From: Escarpia spicata
Lineage: Eukaryota; Annelida; Polychaeta; Sabellida; Siboglinidae
Length of the DNA stretch: 64,000 nucleotides
Assembly (NCBI GenBank): GCA_963995525.1
Contig: OZ023206.1
Span: 70,063,033 to 70,127,032, forward strand
Direction: 5' to 3'
This document shows, in pieces, positions 1 to 11,343 of this stretch. Made by a program: the position numbers and the translations under genes. How positions within the stretch are numbered: position 1 is the first letter of the stretch; every line of letters starts with the position of its first letter. The notes under the pieces were generated by a model that saw nothing but the letters and a program-made list of their open reading frames with translations, made no database searches and was not told where the DNA came from.

Positions 1-36
1 GAATCAATTTCCTTATGAATTGTTGGTTCATTATCA

Positions 37-1260
37 TCATTGTGCAGCCGTAGTGTCCCGTGTTTGGGCAAAGGCCTCAGCATGTCGTTTCCAGATATGC
101 CTGCCTTGCGATATCCTCTGCCAGATGGTGCTCTTCCAATACTCGTCTAGTTCGTATCTCCACCGGCTCACCGGTCTTCCTCTAGATCCTTTCCCTTCGT
201 AAGGTATCCAAGTTGTGATACGCGATGTCCATCGGTTATCTCGTAGTCTGCTGATATGCCCTGCCCAGGTCCACTTCTGTCTTCTGATTTGTTCTATCAC
301 GTCTACGACCTTTGTCTTCTCTCTTATACAGATGTTTGTTTTTGTCTCCCAATATGTGATGTTTAACATACTTCTTTCCACCGTTGTTTGTGCGGCAGCT
401 AGCTTGTTCTTTGCCTGGATGGTGAGTGCCCATGTTTCCGCGTCGTATGTCATCGCTGTCCCAGATATACCTAGCTTTCAACGTTCTCTATCTGCATCGT
501 GTTGATATATATTGGTGTGTCATTTTCTAGCATCACTTTTGTCTTCGAAATGTACATCTGCAGATCTTGTTTTTCATTTTCATCAGCTAGCTCCTGCAGC
601 ATTTTGTAGTTCTTGCGGTGTAGTAGCGCAAGAACTACAAAAATGTATGAGTATGTCGTCGGCGAAGCGAAGATGTCTGAGATATTCTCCATCGATCATC
701 AAGCCTTTGATTTCTCAGGTGAGTCTTCAGAATATGCTTTCGAGTGCTGCCGTAAACAACTTGGGCGATAAGTTGTCACTCTGTCGTACTCTTCTCTTGG
801 TGTTGATCTTATTCCTCTGTTTGTGTAGATGTACTGTCACCGAGCTGTTGGCGTAGATGTCTTTCAGGAGTTCGATGTGCACGTCTTCTATCCCTTGTTC
901 TTGAATGGAGGTCAGTATATTGCTTGAGTTTGCACCGAGTCGAAAGGTTTCTCGTAGTCGACGAAAGCGATGCAAAGCGGGATATTATATTCTCGGCACT
1001 TCTCTTTCAGTTGGTTTGCGACATGTATATGGTATGTTGTTAAATACCTGCTTCTGAATCCTGCTTGCTCTCGTGGTTGGTTTTCGTCGAGTGTCTTCTC
1101 TAATATATTCTTTAGTATATTTGTGAGTATTTTTTTGTTTGACAACAGACATATCGGTCTGTAGTTCTCTAATTCTTTCTTATTTCCTTTTTTGAAGAGT
1201 ATCATCATCTTTGCGTGTGCGGTGGTATTCATCTTTCTGGTAAGCATTTAGTATACAGCT
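37..1260 (-). pseudogene. Decayed RTE-like non-LTR retrotransposon reverse transcriptase
   Basis: Read on the minus strand, this is the 3' half of a retrotransposon polymerase broken over several frames. Near 1165-1247 lie KKGNKKELENYRPI and the following palm/finger residues. Near 915-1000 is the palm motif FVDYEKPFDSV (motif A, with Glu-Lys-Pro where families have Lys-Ala). A frameshift follows, then SDNLSPKLFTAALESIF (region of motif B/C), then a stretch at 471-692 in which the FADD-type motif is lost but the ISKTKVM segment survives. The C-terminal part at 37-453 (AETWALT, KWTWAGHISR, GSRGRPVSRW) is typical of RTE/'craniofacial development protein 2-like' elements. At least three frame changes show it is dead. 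The 5' end (endonuclease) is absent. Assignment to the RTE group is from motif memory, not a search. Confidence 0.8.
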
Positions 1261-1588
1261 TAGCCAGTGTCTTCAAGATGATATCTTCTCCTGCTTTTAG
1301 TGTTTCAATGTTTACATGCCCGATGTCTTCCAATTCTTCATATCTGCATGGTGTTATCTCTGATTAATGCTCGTATCCGTGACAGAATAACGGTATGTTC
1401 TACCGCCAAACCACTAGCATTGGCACCTCTAAATAACTTACAAATGTTGTCCTCTTTCTACGTTGTCAAAAAAGTATCGGCGTTGATTTGTTGATTCCTA
1501 TATGTTCAGCAAGCAAATTTAGTAAATGTTCTTATTTATAATATATTTTATGTTGTCTAGTTATTTTATGATTATTTATTTTTCCAAG
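1261..1588. other. Unannotated spacer before an exon
   Basis: No convincing gene is visible. The 3' portion (about 1500-1588) is T-rich and ends in TTTTTCCAAG, which reads as a polypyrimidine tract and splice acceptor for the exon that follows. The preceding exon of that gene is not identified. Confidence 0.4.
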
Positions 1589-1818
1589 TTAACTATTGGA
1601 AGGCATGGATTGCTAAGCACATCCCACGACCGGAATTTGGGTCGCAGCCAAAAAGGGAAAGAACCGCTGGTTTAGACCGAAATGACACTCCACCATTTAC
1701 GTACTTTCGTGTAAAATCAACACCACGTCATTATGCCAAACTAGCACAAGTGCCATTTACTGGGTGGCGGAGGAGACACAGAGATGCAGAAATCGGATTC
1801 CCAATGTATTCGTACTGA
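1589..1818 (+). CDS. Terminal coding exon of an unrecognised host gene
   Basis: A T-rich tract ending in AAG at 1588 is followed by a 230-nt open segment; its first two bases complete a split codon. It encodes about 76 residues beginning NYWKAWIAKHIPRPEFG and ending TGWRRRHRDAEIGFPMYSY before TGA at 1816-1818. The composition (Trp, Arg, Pro and Tyr rich, no low complexity) and the clean acceptor argue for a real last exon rather than chance. The style of many short Pro/Tyr/Trp motifs is seen in small axonemal or mitochondrial proteins, but I do not recognise the family and assign no function. An (AAT)n run at 1994-2011 lies in the probable 3' untranslated region. No AATAAA was seen close by. 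Upstream exons must lie before the window or in the unannotated spacer. Confidence 0.45.
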
Positions 1819-3266
1819 TATGTTCTAAATGTGAGCAATTTTTTTATAGCGGAAGTTAAGCTATACGTCCCAAACTGAAGGGGCCACAATCACAACAACT
1901 ATCAGCGGTAACAGGATGTATGTGTTGGTGACTTATGAGAAGTTTGGGTCGTACGACCATGGGAGAGCTTTGAGCCAACCCATGTAACTCTGTTAATAAT
2001 AATAATAATAAGGAATACAATTAGTTGAGTTCTCTAGCTGCAGGTCATGCTACTTACACCGTCACGCACATATGACTAATTGCTACATTATCCACACGAA
2101 GAGGAGTAATTCTTATAAATCCAGATGCGTAGGACATAATGTGCCAGAATTGGTAGCTAAGCTGACTAGTACATCTGAGTGAGCGATATCCTAACAAGAA
2201 AACAGCATTAATTAAAAGGATTTTGTCAACATGGAAATCACCTGTTGCCACGTGGATGATTAATTCTGCAGCCCGAGTATAATGAATATTCATGCACGCG
2301 CAGTGAACCACACAAAGATCGTTGACGTCATACACACACAGGCTAACATGACTGATTCCGAGGTGAGTTGATTCAAGCAATGGCATTGTAAATAAGCAAT
2401 TTGTAGACATATGTACATGCATATTGACAGCTATTTTTATAAGTGTAGGAAGCGTATGCATTGCTTATTTATCCTGCTCCCAATGCCGTCAGCCGAGTAA
2501 TGTTTCGATTAAATAGAATTGTAAAGTCCTCCGACGCGGACAGCTGCAGTCGGTGTCAGCTGCCGCTGGGACTGTCACTGAGTCTGTCGAGCCTCTACTA
2601 CAGTAACTAACGTAGTCTTAGGCAATGGTCTCGCCTTTCTATTTAGTAAAACTGCATTGTCCAGTACTTAACATGCAGTAAACAAAAATGCACACGAAAA
2701 TATCAGTATATGTAACCATAGAAAGAGGATTAACCTGGTCGTGGATTAAATCTTGGATTTGGGTATGTGTGTCTTGCCTTTCCAAATTCCAGTCAGCCCT
2801 TTTAAAAAAATCCCCGTTTCCCCACTTATTTGAACCAAAACATAAAAATGTGAGATTCATACGTTCACATACTGTTTCTAATGCTACAGCTCCGATTGTT
2901 AGTAAATCTGGCTGGCATGTCATCATTCAATGTAAACGTTTTAGGTTTGTTAAAAAGTACACAATGCCATGTTGCCACGGAATTTTGCGATGCACAAATT
3001 TTGGACACCAGCATATCTGCACTCTAGTATATTCTAGTATAAGTTTTTACCCATGAGTATATTTAAACAAATATAATAATAGATCAGATCAAGTTTCGCT
3101 GCTTCATGTGAATACCACATTTGATAACAATAGTTCTCGCTAAAACAAATTAAACATTTATTTTTGACATGTTATTTTACCGTTACTGTACACTTTTCAC
3201 GAGAGTGGCCCATGTGTATAATTACATACAACATTAATTATTAGAGCAAGAATAAAGGAAAACATA
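1819..3266. other. Intergenic region with short AAT microsatellite
   Basis: Apart from a (TAA)n run at 1994-2011 I find nothing supportable. The open frames of 95-135 codons on both strands here have no family motifs, splice context or codon pattern that would separate them from chance. Confidence 0.4.
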
Positions 3267-3450
3267 CAGTGCACTCTGGATAAGGTCGAACGTCCAGGGA
3301 CCCATGACAACACTGATAAGTGGAATTTCTGATAACTAGAAAGTTATCAGAAGGTCCCCTTATTGGGACCTATGCCCTGGACCGAGGAAAAGATTAACTT
3401 AACTTAGTGAAAATTCACTTATGCGAGTTCGAGTTATTTTGAGTGCACTG
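3267..3450. mobile_element. 184-bp Tc1/mariner/pogo-type MITE
   Basis: The left end CAGTGCACTC is matched by the exact reverse complement GAGTGCACTG at the right end, and TA dinucleotides flank both sides (3265-3266 and 3451-3452), as for a TA-targeting family. Similarity continues inward (GGATAAGGTCGAAC against AAATAACTCGAACTC). It has no coding capacity and would have been moved in trans by a Tc1/mariner or pogo-like transposase. Confidence 0.75.
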
Positions 3451-5400
3451 TATATAACCAATGCATACAGGTAATTATGTATAAGCAATTTAATAGTTGG
3501 CCAAAGTAATGGATTGGAATGTTAGTCTGACTGAATAAACATAACAAGATTCTTTTGTGTTTCTTTTCCAATTAGCCAGCTGTACACTTGGTGATAAGTC
3601 ATATAATCCAATATCTTAACTGAATTAATCTGCACAGTGTTGAATTAGTTAACTCATATTTAGGTTCAGTTTCCTAAATTCAACTTTGTTTATTTGCAGG
3701 AACATTGGAAATAGCTGAGTTGATGGAAAGAGGAAATTGAAGAGCTCTACTTATCAGTGCCATTAATTGGATAATAGGTCACCTGACATAAGATGATGTC
3801 TAACTTTGTTCTGCCCCATTAAATTCTGTGCGACATCTATTGGGACGTTGTACCACACTTCGAGTTTCAAATGGATGTGTTCATCGGATAGCTTTGTGTA
3901 TCAAAATGCATAGCAGTGCTATTAATAGGACCATAATGTTAAATGACACAGTAGTGAGGAAGATGTCTGACTTTGTTCTGCCACATTAGTTCCGTGTGGC
4001 TTCTGCTGGGAATATGTACATCACTACCTTTCAACTGGATGTGTGCAATCGATCGATTTGTACATCCAAATGCACATCATCCCGTCATTGTGTTGTAGAG
4101 TAGCAGTACATAATAAATGTATGCTTTCTTATGCTCATCATGTTTGGATTATGTTCTACAGCATATTTTCAAACATTTTTGAAACAAGTGTGTTAAGTGA
4201 ACTATACTGGGAGTAGTGTATAAAAAGGTGTCGACAAAGTTATTTTATAATAATTTAGAAAATTCATAAAATATAAATGTTCTACAACATTCAAAATGTT
4301 TTAGGGATCTTCTTGAGCTAAATACACCAACGGTGATTGAAAACAGTGTTTTAAAATAAGCGTCACTTTTAAAGTTTTGTAATTTTATAACTTTATTTCC
4401 ATCATACAATGGCCATTTTATATGTTATCGAAACATAAATTCGACAGAAACAGATTCAATATCCTTTACTCTAAATGATGGCCAGAACAAATAATTATTG
4501 CACTCCCAGTACCAAATAAAACATGTTTTTACATTGATGGAATATATTTTAATATTTTGTCAAATGTTAAGCTCTTTACACATCTACATTTTTTAAACTA
4601 AAATTAAACCTTACGTAGATAAGAAAGTACATAACCACCTATCCTATTTTAATACCGTAAATTATTTTAGTGATGTATAATGTATTTATACTGCTTATGG
4701 AAATAGCAACTGGATTTATGGTGCAAATAAAATGGTTTCATTATTGAATGTTTCTCGGCTTCAGTAAGTTTCTGTTATCTAAACGTTTCTTTAAAACTTC
4801 ACTTCTAAATGTATAGCCAGATGTACCTAGTGAAATAGGAATATAATAGTACCATATTTTTTATATTCCATCAAAAACAATGCCAATCATTCAATATAAC
4901 ATCGGCGTCGCCATGGCGTCGGTAGCTTCGTGCATGGAGAGGTGGTGTTTTTTCTTTTAAATCAATCCGTCTGTCATGAACTGTCGCTACGTCCAGTCTC
5001 CGTTTATGCGAAATATTTTCCTTGTTTTCTTTGCTGAATCTGTTACATAAACAGCAGCTGGTCCACATTTCATTTTGATAAATTTATCGGTCACGACTCA
5101 TTCGCATGGCGGTGGCTAATCCATATACACACATGTTGATGACGTAGTTCTTGCATCTGTTAACTCGGCGTAGCTAATCGAAGTCTAACGGACATTCCCG
5201 AATATTCATGAGCATAATTGCGTACATTACAAAGAGATTAAAATTATCAAAGAATCCCTTTGATGGCGACACAAAAATGTTTTGACGCCAATAAGCTCAC
5301 AATGCTTAGCGTCGGAAAGGGCTTCCCCAGCAAATGACGTAAAAGTGCACACGGTGTATTGTTCCCGTTAGGGTACAAACCACTGCAGTTTGCAAACAGT
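3451..5400. repeat. Intergenic; degenerate ~165-bp tandem duplication at 3791-4110
   Basis: Two consecutive blocks, about 3791-3958 and 3960-4110, share AAGATG..TCT.ACTTTGTTCTGCC.CATTA, a following GTG(C/T)G segment and TGGATGTGT. They are an old imperfect head-to-tail duplication. The rest of the interval is AT-rich with no supportable gene. Confidence 0.45.
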
Positions 5401-5482
5401 TTGGAAGTGAAGCGCATGCAGAGCAAGGCTGTGGACAGCTCGTTCGCAGTGGCTGCTGCGTCCCTGTGGAACACTGCCTAAC
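5401..5482 (+). pseudogene. Vestige of a CR1/L2-like ORF2 C-terminus
   Basis: One frame reads EVKRMQSKAVDSSFAVAAASLWNT. It matches the generic C-terminal signature of CR1/L2/Jockey-like polymerases (a 'FxxxAPxLWNxLP' block). It is only about 27 codons, with nothing recognisable either side, so it is a relic at best. Confidence 0.35.
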
Positions 5483-5537
5483 GTTATTAAAACTATTAAC
5501 ACTCTCGTCAGCATCAAATGTGGACTAAAGACATTTA

Positions 5538-5965
5538 TTTAGGACTGAGGTTGTTCAGAGAGAGTTAAACAAGCTTAACATTAGGAAAGCTACAGGACCT
5601 GATAACCTTAGTGGTAGAGTATTGAAGCCATGAAGCGTACAGCTCTCTGGTGTTTTGCCAGGCTGTTCAAATTATCAGTCAGCTCAGATACCATACCTCC
5701 CCTGTGGGAAATGTCGATTATTTGTACAGTGCCTAAAAAAAAAAATTGCTCTTACCGTCATTATAAATGAAATGCTTTGAGAGAAAAACGTTGCATCACT
5801 TACTCAACCAAACAGAAGGCAAACTAGACCCTCTATAGTTTGCGCATAAGAGGAACATAGGGGTAGAAGATGCCATTCTATCACTTCTTCATGATACATA
5901 CACCCATCTAAACATAGCTGGATCTTTTGTCAGAATCCTGTTTATAGATTATTCTTCCCTCATTC
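5538..5965 (+). pseudogene. Rex1/CR1-like retrotransposon RT fragment (copy 1)
   Basis: Across several frames the strand reads KLNIRKATGPDNLSGRVLK (the RT N-terminal 'GPDG' block), a degraded finger region with a poly-A run at 5738-5747, then VEDAILSLLHDTYTHL and RILFIDYSS. The last is the start of RT motif A. The fragment stops there and is followed directly by endonuclease sequence of a second copy in the same orientation, so two truncated copies of one family lie head to tail. Confidence 0.7.
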
Positions 5966-5969
5966 CGTG

Positions 5970-7370
5970 AGGGAAGAACTGTGACGTGGAGCTATTGTTA
6001 GTGTCGTTGCGTCCGACCTACTTACCCAGAGAGTTCGGACAGCTATTTTTAACTCTGGTCTATGTGCTACCGTCAGCTAATGTTGCACGCGCAGCTGATG
6101 CAATCACTAGCTGTGTGCACCGGCGTGAGACAATGTCACCAGACTCCCCTAACATAATACTCGGAGATTTCAATAGCTGCCGACTAGACAAAACATTGCC
6201 TGTTTACCAGCAGTACGTGACGTGTCAAACACGCGGAAATAACACCTTCGATCTTTGTTATGGCAACACCAAGGACGCGTACAAGTCCGTGAAGAAGACA
6301 GCACTCGTGGTACATGTAATCCCTTAGTTCGCTGAGGACTTGAATTCCTTCTTTTGGCGTTTTGACCGGCATGAGTTCTTACGTGAGCGTTGGGAGGTGG
6401 TGGATGATATTGAGTCTCAGCTTACTGAGGATGACACCCCGGAAACAACTCCTGATGACGTCAGTAAGATCTTCAAGCACGTTTATCCCCACAAGGTAGC
6501 TGGGCATGACAGTGGTCGGGTCCTCAAGGAGTGCCATGCTCAGCTGGGTGCAGCATCGCACCCCCCCCGGCCTGGAAATCGTTAGTCATCTGTACTGTCC
6601 CCAAGAAACTTGTGCCATCTGTTCTCAACGACTACCGCCCAGAGGCGCTTACCTCAGTCGTCATTAAGTACTTTGAGCGACTCGTACTTCGTCCTTACCT
6701 GCAGCATGTTGGGAATCAACTGGATCACCATTCAGCAACACATCATGATGAGTAACTTGTCAATATGCATGTGAACCTCCACACATTATCTTGTGGGTAA
6801 ACCAATGTAATGGTGCTGTGTCGAGCTCACTCTTCATGGTGTAAGGACAACTACTTATACTTGAACATGGAGAAGACCAAGTGGATGGCAGTAGACTTTA
6901 GAAGGAAGGGGTGTATGAGTGAGCTTGTTATTGAGGGTGTGACTGCGGAGAGAGTGAATAAATATAAATATCTAGGCACAATTTTTTAAATAATAAACTC
7001 ACTTTTGAATCCAACACCAACTGCATTGTAAAGAAATGTCCTAAACGTTATATTCCTCACTGAACCTTTTTATGATCTTAGTGGGTTTATAATTTTAGAA
7101 TAGTGTGCTGTATTTACGTCATGACTGTGATAGATACTGACTGTGATAACATGGTATTTTTTAAATTGATATTTATGTTATATCTGTCTCTATCTTCCTT
7201 GTCATCATCGCCACTGTCAGTATATGAGCGAGGGGGTGAATGTGTGAGAATATGAGTTATATTGATTTACTGTGATTGCCCTTTTATGTTTTATGTAATT
7301 TTTATGTATTAACAGACCACAAGACAAAGTTCTCTTTTGAGATAAATAAAGGCTCTTGTTGTCTTAGCGC
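5970..7370 (+). pseudogene. Rex1-like non-LTR retrotransposon with internal deletions (copy 2)
   Basis: The order is collinear with a Rex1/CR1-type ORF but pieces are missing. At 5986-6300 is an AP-endonuclease segment (RPTYLPREF, LVYVLPSANV, NIILGDFNSC with the catalytic Asp-Asn pair, then RGNNTFDLCY). At 6340-6560 is the linker with LNSFFWRFDR and the HKVAGHDSGRVLK block. At 6560-6750 is TVPKKL and NDYRPEALTSVVIKYFERLV. The sequence then jumps to NMEKTKWMAVDF and YKYLGTIF at 6865-6990. The palm motifs A, B and C are absent. A tail including GAGATAAATAAAGGCTC near 7340 probably ends the element. Stops, frame changes and deletions make it inactive. Family naming is from memory of the vertebrate Rex1-type EN pattern. 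Confidence 0.75.
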
Positions 7371-8660
7371 GTTAATTATAATGAGCCCAGATAAGTCACG
7401 TTCGTATTGCAATGAACAGTTTTCCAAATGAGTAAAGTGCTTCAAGCAGTCATATTAACTCGATAATGCGCTACAAAATAATTTATCTTTATAAAAAATT
7501 ACATGATTATTTGACAATGTATTTTGTAAACACGTGGTTATTATATACGTTTGCGTGTACAATATGGCGCCCATATGGCTCAAACAGGCCAGCGCAGCTC
7601 TCAATGTTCACGTACTCTCTCGCGTCCAGGTGGCTCTAAAGGGACCACCTCAGATGCTACATTTAGAAACCTGCTATATTGATGAAACTGAAAATACACT
7701 GTACATGTTATCATAACTAAATGGACTAATAAAATACAGCAAAACATAAACTGTTCATATTCAGTAAGTTTTGGATAAGAATGTGTTAAAATGACTCTAG
7801 AATAGGAGAAACCTGTGTTTACATTAAATGTCAACAAAGTCGTACTTCACAAAAATGCATGCTCTAGTACCCCGTGTAACGCTACTTCAAAGTAACTGCA
7901 TAACGGTTTCTGGGCGTGGATAACGTATCAATTTCCTTAGTATGCTCTGGTTACAGCAATGTCTATAAAATGTCCAGAAAATCCGTTGGCGAGTAACGCC
8001 TATATGGCTATTACAATAGGTGACTTATTACATATATTTATTGAACCATAACATTTACAAGTTAAGTAAAACACTAAACTGGTCAGTAGATAGCCATTGG
8101 TCAGTTCGGTGTTTTCTTCTCTCGCGACGCCGTCTATAAAACTGACACTGTGAACGAAATCGTAAATCCTCTAGCGGTAACTGCTAACGAGTCATAGATA
8201 GTAAGGCGCACGCGTCGTATTGTCACCAGTGTAGATGTCGCACTTTTCTGCTTGCTTCAATCCACGATTGATGTCGCCGAAGTACGTCGATCATTACAGT
8301 CGAAATACCAACAGGAGCAACAACAGGGTCTAACACAATTGAGAAGTTGAACGCACGAGGCCAATCGGTGCCGCGATCCTCTTAAAACTAAAGCGCGCAT
8401 ACTCTTTTATGACTGCAGCCAAGCCATGTGTCGAGATGGTACAGATGTTGATGCCATTTAATGTCGAACCATACATTAGAAGCTACTTCAACCACTGTCA
8501 GTTTGACCCTGTATAATCTCCACCAGTCGTGGGTTTGACAGTAATATTGCGGCAACCCAACGTCTCCCCAACTTCGCATGTCCACGCAAGGTGCATATTT
8601 AAAGCACTGGTCAACAAAAAAGAAGACATCGATCCTACAACAATTGAGCAGACATTGTCG
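7371..8660. other. Intergenic, no supportable gene
   Basis: I see no coding exon, RNA gene or defined repeat. Short open frames on both strands lack recognisable motifs. Confidence 0.4.
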
Positions 8661-9025
8661 TTGATCATGTATTCGTACACATGTGCGCGAACGCGCAGTC
8701 ACGCACTCATCCACACGCACGTACGAACGCACATACACACGTACACGCGCGTGCACACATGCATGCGCGCACACACGCATTCACACACATACTTACACAA
8801 ACACACGCACGCACGCACGCACACGCACGCACACACACACTCTTGTGCGACGTTTTAGGAGCAAACTGCGCATGCACATTGACTTCACATCAGGTAGTGG
8901 CGCCTCATCGGACACTTTTGGAAATGCTGCCCCTGTCAGGACATATTTAACAAAAATTCCCGCCAGTGCGTGTGTGTGCGCGCGCGTAAGTACGTGCGTG
9001 CGTGCGTACGTGCGTGCATATATGT
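8661..9025. repeat. CA/CG-rich simple-sequence blocks
   Basis: A degenerate (CA)n/(CGCA)n tract at about 8676-8845 contains repeated GCACGCAC units and is open in several frames only because of its dinucleotide structure. A mirror-type GTGCG/TACGTGCG tract lies at about 8968-9025, so the two together could pair as a long imperfect hairpin. The 120 bases between them hold no gene. Confidence 0.7.
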
Positions 9026-9840
9026 AGCGCCAACCAGAGGATGAATATGTTGCTAATATTTTATCAGTGCCGTTATTGCATAAAATGGTACTTTTAATCT
9101 AAAACCGGGATACCCTGGCAGTTTTCGCCAGACCAGATTCAACCCGATCTCGCTGATCTACACTGGCTCAGTCGATCTATATGCCCAACTTACCTCAAAT
9201 GCAGTGTATAAACTACACCGATTGAGTCGGACACGATCGGGGTGTTAATAAATTTTCCCTAGCTGCAACATATTAGCACACCGACATAAAAAATGCCTCG
9301 GAGTCGGCGTGACGTGCCACCGATTCGTATACATGGATTGGAAGTGCACGTGATTATGTGAAACCTTTGTCCGCCATTTGAATGCTTTCCCTACACCGTC
9401 GATAATAGAGGTCAGTTTCATATTAAATTAGCAGGTGCATCACGTAAAAAGTAAATGTCTACAAGCGTCCCTATCTCGACTCCCTTCCCCTCTCCATTGA
9501 CGAGCATTCCACTGAGCTTTGTTTGTACGCAACAAAACGCGAGTGTTGCATGATGGTGCTTCGCTTATGGTATTATTTAAGACATCCTGACATACACTTT
9601 GACTTTGCCTGAAATTATACGAGTTTTAGGTGTTAAGCACAGTGTTACGTCGGTGAGAATAACTCTTACCTTCCTTCTTGAAAGTCGTTTTTCCAAACAT
9701 TGTCCAGAGTGAACCATTTCGTCGAGAGCCTACCAAATTTGAATGTTGACTCTGTAAGTTGTACCTTAATGACGTTATCGGTTCCGGCGTTTGGGATGAG
9801 GCTGGTTGAAACTTCAATTTTATAACGGCAAGCTAAAACA
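9026..9840. other. Intergenic, no supportable gene
   Basis: No motif-bearing reading frame or clear repeat structure was found here. Confidence 0.35.
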
Positions 9841-9871
9841 GAATGAGCCACACCGCCTGTATATCATTCGT

Positions 9872-9991
9872 TCACGCGTTCACACACACATTCACACACG
9901 CACACGCACACGCACACGCTATCCATAATAGGCCATATATATATATAATGATTATATATATATATATGTGTGTGTGTACATACATACATAC

Positions 9992-10031
<40 letters not shown>

Positions 10032-10127
10032 ACATATGTACATACACACACACACACACACACACACATATGTATATATATATATGTGCAATATATATAT
10101 ATATAATTATATATATATATGTGTGTG
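9872..10127. repeat. Compound CA/TA/GT microsatellite cluster
   Basis: Successive CACA, (TA)n, (GT)n, (CATA)n, (TA)n, (CA)n and (TA)n blocks occur, many palindromic (for example TGTACATACATACATA against TATGTACATATGTACA). It can form alternative cruciforms. The apparent ORFs are low-complexity translations and are not genes. Confidence 0.85.
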
Positions 10128-10132
10128 CCAAG

Positions 10133-10220
10133 TTAACGCGACAATTTGGATGGGATAGAAATATTTTTATGATGTATTGCAAACTATTATATTTCTATCG
10201 CATCCAAATTGTCGCGTTAA
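10133..10220. mobile_element. 88-bp hairpin MITE bounded by TTAA
   Basis: TTAACGCGACAATTTGGATG at 10133 is matched by its exact reverse complement ending at 10220. The arms extend to 32 nt (through GATAGAAATAT) with one mismatch, around a 24-nt loop. Both ends are TTAA, the target used by piggyBac and some other superfamilies, although the inner CGCG terminus is not the usual piggyBac CCC end. It abuts the microsatellite directly. No protein is encoded. Confidence 0.7.
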
Positions 10221-10302
10221 ACCACACTCTAACAAACCCACCCAAAGGGATTCGCTAAAATAATAATTAGACAATAAAAGACTCGTCTTAAAGAAACTGG
10301 TG

Positions 10303-10450
10303 GCTGTGCCTACAGCAGCAGTTCTTAAACCCTGGGTCGCGACCCAAGCCATTTTTAGTGGGTCGCCAAGAGTTCCCATTGTTAAGAGACTGTCCTGAGT
10401 TTTCTTTATTTTCCCGCTTGCCCCTACCAGATGCTCGCGAGATGAATAAC
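10303..10450. mobile_element. hAT-like MITE terminus (relic)
   Basis: CAGCAGTTCTTAAACCCTGG followed by GTCGCGACCC resembles the CAG.GGTTCT.AA terminus of many hAT non-autonomous elements. The sequence to about 10440 is homologous to 26348-26480 in this window (GGGTCGCCAAGAGT, ...CCAGATGC). The opposite end is not located. Confidence 0.5.
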
Positions 10451-10867
10451 GTTTGCTGAAATCGTTGATAAAATATATGACACCTGATCAGCATGATCAG
10501 GGGTAAGAGAGTATCTATCGGATTGTTCGCCTCTGTTTATTATCATCGGTAAACACTACGCCTATGAAGTACATTTGCGTAATATCCTTCAAACATTGGC
10601 GAAATCGTATAATCTTCCGACTCCATCCGCCTCCTTTACTTTCAAGTTGTAAGGGGTAGCCTCTATTTACATCGACAATCCAACGACCGGTGCTGATTTA
10701 GTGATTCCTAGATTCATGTTCAAACACTTTTAATAAATGTATGGCGGCCTAGGAAAATCAGTCACATTGACAAAAAAATAATGTGTATTTTTATTCAAGA
10801 AATGGAAAGCAACACTATTTTCACTTCCACTACAGTTTACTGTATTCAAATATTCCCACCAGAACCA

Positions 10868-11330
10868 AAGTTACAAGAATTTAAAGAGGGCCCCTATCAA
10901 AAATTTGTTCAGGAGAAAAATCAGTTTTAAAGTCGAGAGTCAATATTCACATGAAAACTAAAATTCATGATGGTATAACAATATATCTGCTGCTATTACC
11001 ATATACAATCCAGTGAAGCAAATGTAGCTGTGTTTGTTATCTTTAGCATACAGAAATAATTATTAAATTCTGATGGCTACTTTTTAAAGTTACAAGACTT
11101 TAAAGAGGGCACCCATCAAATATTATTGCAGGAAAAAAGTACTCGTAGTGTCTGGAATCATCATAATTCATGTCAAACTAAAATCTTGCTGCAGTATTAG
11201 TATTATATTAAAATATATGTATCTCAGCTTTGGAACACTAAAACTATTATCAAATTCTAATGGTTACTTTTAAAGTTGCAATAATTTAAAGAGAGCTCCC
11301 GTCAAAAAAGTTGTAGTTTGTTAGCAAAAA
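10868..11330. repeat. Degenerate ~200-bp tandem repeat, three units
   Basis: The core TTTAAAGAGG(G/A)C.CC.(A/G)TCAAA, preceded by AAAGTTACAAGA, occurs near 10870, 11086 and 11271 at spacings of about 216 and 185 nt. Each is followed by GAAAAA..AGT and a diverged AT-rich stretch. This is an old tandem or satellite-like array. No gene is seen in it. Confidence 0.55.
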
Positions 11331-11343
11331 CATATATTACTAA

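Noticed and set aside
2054..3056. Frames of 95-135 codons on both strands
   Set aside because: No family motif, no splice context and overlapping frames of equal quality; composition looks random.
8388..9027. Long open frames across the CA/CG-rich tract
   Set aside because: Low-complexity Thr/His or Val/Cys translations of (CA)n and (GT)n repeats, open on both strands because of dinucleotide structure.
9843..10258. Several 60-95 codon frames in the TA/CA microsatellite
   Set aside because: All are translations of (TA)n, (CATA)n and (CA)n repeats with no coding signature.
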